A program made the position numbers and the translations under genes. Under the pieces are notes generated by a model. That model searched no databases. It saw only the letters and a program-made list of their open reading frames with translations, and had not been told where the DNA came from. Below, one piece after another: positions 57,542 to 64,000 of a stretch of DNA of 64,000 nt. Origin of the DNA: Pontederia crassipes (Eukaryota; Streptophyta; Magnoliopsida; Commelinales; Pontederiaceae); contig CM060193.1 in the NCBI GenBank assembly GCA_030549335.1, forward strand, positions 58,309,146 through 58,373,145, given 5' to 3'. Position 1 is the first letter of the stretch; every line of letters begins with the position of its first letter.

Positions 57542-57920
57542 CTAGGACACGTCTGTGACATCACGCACCAGTTTCTTCATTTCTTTTTTGGTACGATGTT
57601 CACGTTGTTCGAACTCCTTCCTGATTTCCTGCGTAACCTCTTGCCTAATGTCTTGTGTGATCTCTTGTCTAATCTCTTGCCTAATCTCCTGCCTCATTTG
57701 ATCAAGAATTTGTTGCATACCTTGACCAGAGGAACTTGAACTAGAACCTGAAGTAAATTTACAACCATATCCAATATCTACAGTACTGATAGAAGAACCG
57801 ATGCCGTAAATGCGACTCTTCTTCACCCCGACGTGGTCCGTCCAAAGTTGTCTTGGGTCAGTGGTGTGGTTCCTTCCTGCGTGGCTTGCGTAATATGCTC
57901 GAATTCTCTTATTTTGTAAG
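57542..57920 (-). pseudogene. CACTA Ptta/En/Spm-type protein, C-terminal exon
   Basis: The minus strand reads openly from RAYYASHAGRNHTTDPRQLW through TDHVGVKKSRIYGIGSSIST to the stop at 57,542. The VKKSRIYGIGS block is the conserved 'GGVKKGRVYGLGS' site of the plant Ptta/En/Spm transposase family. It is followed by a coiled coil of repeated QEIRQEI heptads (about 50 residues). The exon itself is intact. Upstream exons are scattered and no complete gene could be assembled. Confidence 0.6.
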
Positions 57921-58209
57921 ACTCCTTAAGGTAGAAAAATGATAAATCAACGATACTAAAAAATAAGATAAATCAATGACATTAATAAACCAATTTTAAA
58001 AAAAAATTCTTTAAAACCACACATTAATTTTAAGTGAAAGAAAATAGGGGGAATATGGATAATTAATGCTTGTGAAATATGGAAGTTCCTCATATCATGA
58101 AAAAACGAGAATGAAAATTTAATTCCATCTAAAGGACAGTTAGAGTCTTGATAATTTTTAAAATAAGATGACGTATACGAATCTAAAATGTTACCACTGC
58201 CTAATTGTC

Positions 58210-58215
58210 TAAGTA

Positions 58216-58273
<58 letters not shown>

Positions 58274-58290
58274 ATGTATGTATGTATAGT
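58210..58290. repeat. Compound (TA)n(TG)n(TATG)n microsatellite
   Basis: About 20 TA units, then TG repeats, then GTAT repeats. It lies between the exons of the CACTA transposase relic. Confidence 0.9.
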
Positions 58291-58499
58291 ACTCATAGGA
58301 AGTATATGTCATGGATAATAATTCCGTAATCACATATGATATGCACAAAATGATATGCCCATATAACTTACCATAATTGAATACGCAAATGACACCCAAT
58401 TAATGTTGTAGGAAACTAAATATATAAGGTTGAAATTTAATGTTGAATACACAAATGACACCCAATTAATCTTATAGATTTACTTGAAATTAAAAAAAA

Positions 58500-58990
58500 A
58501 GAAACTATTAGATTTACATACATATGTCTCCCGAGCAAATGATGAAACACATTCTTTGTTCTTCTTCTTATGAGTTCGGAGAAATACTTCGTCCTGAGTA
58601 GGTGGTCTACCCGTCTCTTTCTCCTGCAGTTAAAAATGTCAAATAAAGTATAATACTTTGTCGACACAATATTTGAAAGACTTTACTATTTTCTTGGCAA
58701 TCGTGCTCGTGGATACACATCCACCCGAATGCAAGCATGCTCCCTGGTCTGACTCTCGACTTGTTTTCGCTTTTTCACACTTTGATTTGTACTCATCGGT
58801 GGATCACTTTCATAGCAATTCATTCCAAACGGCCTCGGGGATCCAATTGGGCCGTTCTCCAACAGCTCGAGCTTCCGAAAGCATCACGGATAATCTTTTT
58901 GAGCACCGAGAATTAAAAGCCTTTCACATTTGTTCCATATTCTCGGGCTCCCACCACACATCAGCCTGCATGTATATAAAAATAATTAAA
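58500..58990 (-). pseudogene. CACTA Ptta/En/Spm transposase core relic
   Basis: In one minus frame the sequence reads EKETGRPPTQDEVFLRTHKK KN (58,545-58,625), the signature 'RPPTQMEVFIRTHTKK' of the Ptta/En/Spm transposase domain. Upstream frames give RPNWIPEAVWNELLWKWSTD and GACLHSGGCVS, matching the W...L..W and GGCS parts of the same domain, but in shifted frames. I treat it as a decayed domain. The + strand frame at 58,658-59,005 is its shadow. Confidence 0.65.
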
Positions 58991-59241
58991 TTAGTACGAA
59001 GATAAACACTAAAGATCAAGTTGGCTTCTAAGGATACATGAAATTCATTAAATAGCATTTGTCTCGTGGCATAAGGAACTTCTCTCCAAGTAAGCCACGC
59101 ATCAGTATACCTATGCCGCAACACCTTAGTAACTGCGGCAGCCGCGGATTTCGATGGTACAAACCTGGAAGAATACGAAATTATAAAATGTGATGGGTGA
59201 ATCACAAAATGAATAAGGATACGAAATACATAAAATAGCAC

Positions 59242-59592
59242 TTACTCTAAATTACCGTCTGGCTTTAAGTATGCTTTGTGCACACGATTTGACGAAGCCT
59301 GATATGAGCCTTCCATGAAATCAGGAGCTCTAACGGGTTCTTCCGGCAATTGTGTCTCCAGGTCTGCAATATCAGCGTGAGAGAAAGGAGCCGGTGGAGG
59401 AGACTGTCGTTCTATTATGTGAATGCCCGTCACTGATCTAGGAGCCGACGGAGTAGAATTATCTCTAGGGACGACCTTCTCCCTTCTCTTATTTTTTCTT
59501 TTACCAAAACGAAACATCTTGCGTTGAACACTCACACCTCCGTTCGAACTAAACTTAGTTTTGGTTATGTACTTGCTGAGATGGAAAATCAT
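59242..59592 (-). pseudogene. CACTA transposase, likely 5' exon relic
   Basis: A 116-codon minus frame, basic at the start (FRFGKRKNKRREKVVP) and proline-rich in the middle, lies just downstream of the GC-rich leader and upstream of the Ptta core. By position it would be the N-terminal part of the CACTA protein. It has no domain of its own. Confidence 0.4.
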
Positions 59593-60239
59593 GCATCCAT
59601 TGTCCTTGGCTTAATCTTTAAGGCTGAAAGAGCCTGCAAGACTCGATTTGATGTGTAAGTTTCCAGATGGTTGATATATTTTTTTTTCCTGAAGATCGAT
59701 TGGGACAATAAAAGAAAAAAGGACCTCAAATTCGTGAAAAATAAAAGAGAAAAATGAGTCCAACAAGAAAATTGTTATAGTTCGTGTAACATGCAGATGG
59801 GTGATAAAATGACTTAAAGTTCACATATGGATTCGGCCGGCGCGGCGGCAAGATCTGCCCGCCACGCGCGGAGGGTGGATCCGGCCGCCGCGGTGGCCAG
59901 ATCTGCCCGCCGCGCGCGAACGACAGTCGGATCTGGCCGCCACGAAGAGAGCACGGAGGGCGGATGCTAGGAGAGAGGCCAGGGAGCCTACCAGCGCCGG
60001 AGACGGAGGTTGCAGACGCGGCGGTGAGTCGACCTGCTGGCGGCGGACGGAGGCTTTAGGCGACTAGCGATCGAGCGTAATGTAGGTGGCGGACACAGGC
60101 GGCGATAGCCGACGTCGAGCTAGCAGGCGTTTGGCGGAGCGCGGATGCCGGGAAGGTTGTCGGAGGTCGCCGCCAAACGTCTCTTGCGCAAGCGATCGTG
60201 TATAGAAGAGAGGGAAACTGATGAAAGGAAAGTGGGGTC

Positions 60240-60970
60240 GGATATTTATATGGCCAATTTCTGACGATCGGAATCGTCGAAAAGTAGGTAAATACAATAA
60301 AATATTAATTCGAATTAAGATGGTCAAACCCACTGGACGAACCGTCGAAACATTCGATAGTTCTCCAAACTGTCGACACTTTCGACTGTCGAAATATATA
60401 TTAATATATGTGAAGTGAAAGAGAATTACATAAATTATAGTCGAAATATATATTAATATATGTGAAGTGAAAGAGAATTACATAAATTATAAATCTTCAT
60501 TTTCAACGGTCAAAACCATCGAAAACATTTACAATAGAATTAAAATAATTTAACATTCCGACGGGTATGATCGCCGAAATATCTACGATTCCGTGAAACG
60601 TCGCAACTTTCGATGGTCAAAACCGTCGAAATTTTAAATATAGATACCCAATCAACGTTAAGATATTTCGACGGCTAAGACCGCTAGAAGTTTCGACGGA
60701 TACGTGAACCGTCGAAACTTTCGACGGTTTGAACCGTCGAAAGACCAGCATAGAATCGGATCCGCCGATTTTAATATCTTCGACGGTTACGATCATCGAA
60801 ATTTTCTACGAAAGGTTTCGACGAATTTTGAACCATCGTAAGTTTCGACGGCTAAAATCGTCGAAAAGTTATCCGACGATAATTTTGATGGATTGTTCAA
60901 TCCGCCGAAAAATCCGTCTGTATTTCAGACGAATGTTTGCCCGTCGAAAAATAACCGTCGGAAATCGGAG
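60240..60970. repeat. CACTA subterminal repeats
   Basis: Many direct and inverted copies of TTTCGACGGT / ACCGTCGAAA, often as facing pairs (for example around 60,690-60,740). These are the expected transposase-binding sites near a CACTA end. Confidence 0.75.
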
Positions 60971-60985
60971 TTTTTCTTGTAGTTG

Positions 60986-61142
60986 AAGAACTTCTTGCAC
61001 TAGTACACATGAGAAGAGATGGACGAGATGGAGTTCACCGAGGCCGAGAGCAACATGAACGACCTGGTCACCGAGTACCAGGATGCGACAATTGATGTAG
61101 AGGAAGACTGAGGACGAGGAGGAAGAAGAAGCAACTGAGTAG
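60986..61142 (+). pseudogene. Beta-tubulin 3' fragment
   Basis: The + strand reads [29 protein letters not shown], the C-terminal helix of beta-tubulin. The conserved Trp and Gly are replaced by stops, the usual YQQYQDA is shortened, and a frame change leads to the acidic tail EDEEEEEATE and a TAG at 61,140. It starts two to five bases from the CACTA terminus. The encoded piece is about the last 48 residues of a protein of about 445, so it cannot be functional. Confidence 0.88.
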
Positions 61143-61262
61143 ATGTGACTAGGTGTTGTTTTACTTGTTGTGATCCAACGTTCTAATCGCCCTACAACTC
61201 CTAGACTAAAGCAAATGAATCCAAATAGATCCTCCAGCCCAGGAGCAAAGGATCGAATACCT

Positions 61263-61384
61263 TGGAGGCAATCAGCTTCTTTGCGCATGACATCAAGCAC
61301 AAAATCAATGAGATCGACACCCTTTGGGTAGTGGCCCTTGGCCTAGTTGTTGTTGGCGTCGGACTGGCCAAAGACGAACTTCAT
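61263..61384 (-). pseudogene. Beta-tubulin exon 1 fragment, opposite strand
   Basis: The minus strand reads KFVFGQSDANNN*AKGHYPKG VDLIDFVLDVMRKEADCLQG, residues about 97-132 of beta-tubulin. The Trp codon of NNWAKGHY is changed to TAG. The match ends at CTCCAAGGTATTCG, where plant beta-tubulin genes have their first intron, so this is genomic rather than cDNA-derived. It faces the 3' fragment tail to tail, about 120 bases away. Confidence 0.85.
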
Positions 61385-61428
61385 TGATAAATTGGTTGAA
61401 CGAGAGGGGGAGGGGGAACCACCCCCCT

Positions 61429-63028
61429 TGATAAGATCCTTTATTATGTAATAATATTAGTAGTAGGAATAGTTGCTATATAATAACATTAGTAGTAGGA
61501 ATGGTTGCTAATATAACAACATCAGTAGTAGGAATAGTTAATTTTTTTATTACGATTACTTATCTACTTCCTAGTTTGATTAGTACTCTTTTTTTATTTC
61601 TAGTTATACTAGGACTCGTTTGGGTTTACCCTATAAATGTAGGATCCCAAAAGGCACCAAGAGGGGGGTGAATTGGTGTTCAATTGAAAATATCAATTTC
61701 ACACAAATCGTCGCGGAAGCACAAAACCGATTCTTAAATACTTTATAATTCATATCATAAATTCAATATGAATGGGGGAGAGAGAGAGGGAGAGGAAATC
61801 AAACTCAAATGGACACGGTGGTTTGTTGATGAGGTTCGGCCACACCTTGACCTACGTCCCCGCTCCGACTTCTCGACCTCGAGACCGTCGGAGATTCCAC
61901 TAGCACTTTCTTTGTTCCAAATGGGGCAAGGAAGAAAGCCCTTTACACCACCGCCTTTTTTTTCGCTTCGAGAGGCAAGGCAACCTCTTCTCCTACGAAG
62001 CTAATATATTTCTCTCGCTCAAGAGGTAAGATTTTGAACATCTTTTACACATGAGCTCTCTCTAATTTTTATGAACAAAATTTTTTCTCTCTTTTACAAA
62101 GCTAAGCTCACAAGAGAAGAAGAGAGAAAGAATGAGAAAGTTATAAAATGAAAACTTCAAGAAATGATCTTTCTTTGACAACTTGAAATTTTTCTTCAAT
62201 GAGTGAATGAGTGCTTTTGCCTCTGGCTTTGACACTTCTTTTATAGCCTTCAATGTGTGGAAAATTCGTCCAAAAATCATTCCACAAATTTCTCCTTCAA
62301 ATTTGACCATTACTGTTCATTTGACTCGGAGGTCGGTCGACCAAAATTCTAGACTGGTCGACCGGTCTATGTGACCATTGCGCCATTTCTCCAGTTACCG
62401 CAGCTGGTCGGTCGACCAGACTATCGACCGATGTCTCGACCGGTACAGTCTCGTAATTTTGATTTATAGCCATTGAGCTGATCGGTCGACCGGTGCTTCG
62501 ATCGGACTGTCGACCGGTAAAGTTTCAACGTCAACCAGTTTTGGATCGGTCGACCGGCATCTTCATTTGATCGACCGGACTGTCGACCGACCTTCTTTGC
62601 GTCGACCGACAGATTGACCGACCTGCACTCTTTTGATCATAACTTTCTGCACAATTATCCAAATTAGATGATCTTGGAGTCCATGAAAAGCTAACAGAAT
62701 TCTCTACAAATTCACTGCTGAATATTCATCCAAAATTTAATCATTTCATAGTCAATTATGTAATCAAAGTTTGTGCATAAAGTTATCTCTTTTTCTTGGA
62801 CTTTTTCAGCATTTTAATCTTTTGAGGTTTGTTTCATCAAAATATAATTTCATATGTCATTGAAACTTTGACCCAACAATAAATAGGGACTCTTGAAATT
62901 TTTTTTAGTCATATATGAGAATATAATTGCTTAGAGGAAATATCTTGGAGGCTTGACTCCTGAAAGTGGTCTATTAGAGGCCCCTGAATTGATCTAATTA
63001 GGATCCTAGTTGGACTAGGAATCTATCA
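61429..63028 (+). mobile_element. 5' LTR of a gypsy element, split by a solo LTR
   Basis: It starts TGATAAGATCC and ends GGAATCTATCA, giving inverted TGATA/TATCA ends, right before a primer-binding site. Without the 1,246 bases of nested insertion and duplicated target, the LTR is about 350 bases. Three ATTAGTAGTAGGAATRGTTG repeats lie at its left (61,448-61,540). Confidence 0.75.
61638..62878 (-). mobile_element. Solo LTR of a copia-type element, nested
   Basis: 1,241 bases from TGTAGGATCCC to GACCCAACA, flanked by a perfect 5-base duplication ATAAA (61,633-61,637 and 62,879-62,883). There is no internal region, so it is the product of LTR-LTR recombination. It is a relative of the LTR at 4,108-6,199 (shared start and shared block around 61,820-61,950) and is rich in GGTCGACCGG words (62,320-62,620). 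Confidence 0.9.
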
Positions 63029-63030
63029 AT

Positions 63031-63041
63031 TAGTATCAGAG
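63031..63041 (+). other. Primer-binding site of the gypsy element
   Basis: TAGTATCAGAG, two bases after the LTR end, matches the TGGTATCAGAG core complementary to initiator tRNA-Met except for one base. Confidence 0.7.
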
Positions 63042-63218
63042 ATGTTTGATCTTCATCAAACAATTGTGATATCTTAGGTTTTTTTGTTGGACCAATAACC
63101 TAATTAGCTTCATCTTCTGCTGTCATATATCGCATCTGCTACAATCCACTTCGTTCACTGTTGTCAACCACCGACTCTCACCGTTTATTACTACATCGAC
63201 TTATCAAGAAATTTTATT

Positions 63219-64000
63219 ATGCCCTTAACCCAACACAAAAAGAATAAGCTCAGCATATCATATTTACAAGATTATTCTATGGCTTCTGAAGTATCATCAA
63301 ATTCAAAAATTTCTTCATTATCAGAATGCATGACTGCACTTAAAGAACAAATTAAGAATATAACATGATTGATGGAACAACAAGTCAATTTAAAGCGATG
63401 GACACTTCCAAGTTCTTCACATGATAAATATTATCAAGATGATGGGCATGTTGATCGATCTACAACAACCTTCCGTATGAAAGTAGACTTTCCATATTGG
63501 GACGAGAGTCCTCTTTCTCGATCTGAAAATTATTTTTGATATCATCGCACTCCTGAAGCATCAAAGGTGGAGCTTGCGTCAATCAATCTTGATGGCGATG
63601 CTATTGGTTTGATTGGTTAGAAATAAGACAAGGAATACTAACGTGGGAAAATTTTATGAGTTATTAGCACAATTCGGACCACCGGAATTCGAAAATGTAC
63701 ATGGAGAACTAGCCAAAATTCGACAATCCACTACAGTACTAGATTTTCAAACTCGTTTTGAGCGACTTTCAAATTGCACAAAAGATTAGAGTGAATGTCA
63801 TTTGGTGGGAACATTTATTGAAGGACTTTTTCCTGATATTAGATATGAAGTTAAAGCTCGATGACCTATGACAATGATAGTTGCTATCTTGTTTGCTCGA
63901 GTTGAGAAAGAACGATTAAAGAATAGACGATCAGATAGAATTTCAAGCATTCCAATGAACGGTATCGTTTCTTTATATGCTCCATCTAAATCTTTCACTA
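63219..64000 (+). pseudogene. Gypsy Gag (retrotransposon gag domain), decayed, runs off the window
   Basis: From the ATG at 63,219 the frame reads through MPLTQHKKNK to a TGA at 63,366. It resumes with FRMKVDFPYWDE, YHRTPEASKVELASINLDGD, WFDWLEIRQGILTW, FYELLAQFGPPEFENVHGEL, FQTRFERLSNCT and FIEGLFPDIRYEVKAR. This is the plant gypsy Gag core. There are four in-frame stops and two frame changes (near 63,600 and 63,650). The remaining element lies beyond 64,000. Confidence 0.88.

Larger units (their letters stand above)
57501..60985 (-). mobile_element. CACTA (En/Spm-like) transposon, right end preserved
   Basis: The right end reads GGAGTTTTTCTTGTAGTTG; reversed, it is a CACTACAAGAAAAACTCC-type terminus with one base extra or altered. 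60,240-60,970 is full of TTTCGACGG / CCGTCGAAA subterminal repeats. A GC-rich leader (59,830-60,200) and minus-strand transposase relics follow. No left terminus was found, so the left boundary is approximate. Confidence 0.7.

Noticed and set aside
58658..59005. 115-codon + strand frame
   Set aside because: It is antisense to the CACTA Ptta core domain and has no features of its own.
60869..61300. 143-codon minus frame over the tubulin region
   Set aside because: Only its first ~20 codons are tubulin; the rest is antisense of the 3' tubulin piece and CACTA repeats.

Overview
The window looks like AT-rich, repeat-laden nuclear DNA from a flowering plant. The evidence is a set of multi-intron leucine-rich-repeat receptor kinase genes of subfamily LRR-VIII-1, Au-type SINEs with (TTG)n tails, Ty1/copia and Ty3/gypsy LTR retrotransposons, CACTA, MULE and hAT elements, and pieces of a plant beta-tubulin gene. 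The species cannot be fixed from the sequence alone. No tRNA, rRNA, CRISPR or prokaryotic operon structure was seen.

Layout. 1.6-4.1 kb: a broken receptor-kinase copy (here 'copy A', + strand) with ten LRR-side exons, cut off in an intron by a copia-type retrotransposon. 4.1-10.9 kb: that retrotransposon relic, a CACTA derivative, a GC-rich hairpin minisatellite and an inverted-repeat element. 10.9-12.9 kb: a duplicated segment (S') whose partner (S) lies at 38.5-40.05 kb. 12.9-19 kb: AT-rich degraded repeats. 19.06-24.3 kb: a decayed gypsy chromovirus on the minus strand. 25.05-26.37 kb: a MULE-like fold-back element with a perfect 9-bp target duplication. 26.4-27.4 kb: a GC-rich island.

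28.7-37.6 kb (gene B) and 41.5-49.8 kb (gene C) are two apparently intact minus-strand receptor kinases. I could splice each into 19 coding exons with GT/AG borders whose summed lengths are exact multiples of three (965 and 963 residues). Both have a signal peptide, an LRR ectodomain, the malectin-free cysteine region typical of the HPCA1 group, one membrane span and an RD-type kinase with all core motifs. They form a tandem array with the fragment A. Their introns hold SINEs (gene B intron 11; gene C intron 10) and a hAT-like element (gene C intron 1).

50-64 kb is repeat territory: small TIR elements, an LTR-like stretch with an 88-bp minisatellite, a CACTA element with transposase relics, two oppositely oriented beta-tubulin fragments, and a gypsy element whose 5' LTR carries a nested solo LTR with a perfect 5-bp duplication, followed by a decayed gag. 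The biology of the window is therefore receptor signalling at the plasma membrane (genes B and C) in a matrix of mobile DNA. I did not find a wholly new system. The most unusual structures are the scrambled tubulin fragments at a CACTA terminus, the MULE sitting at start-site distance from an snRNA-type promoter, and the inverted or rearranged copy A with its displaced flank S'.
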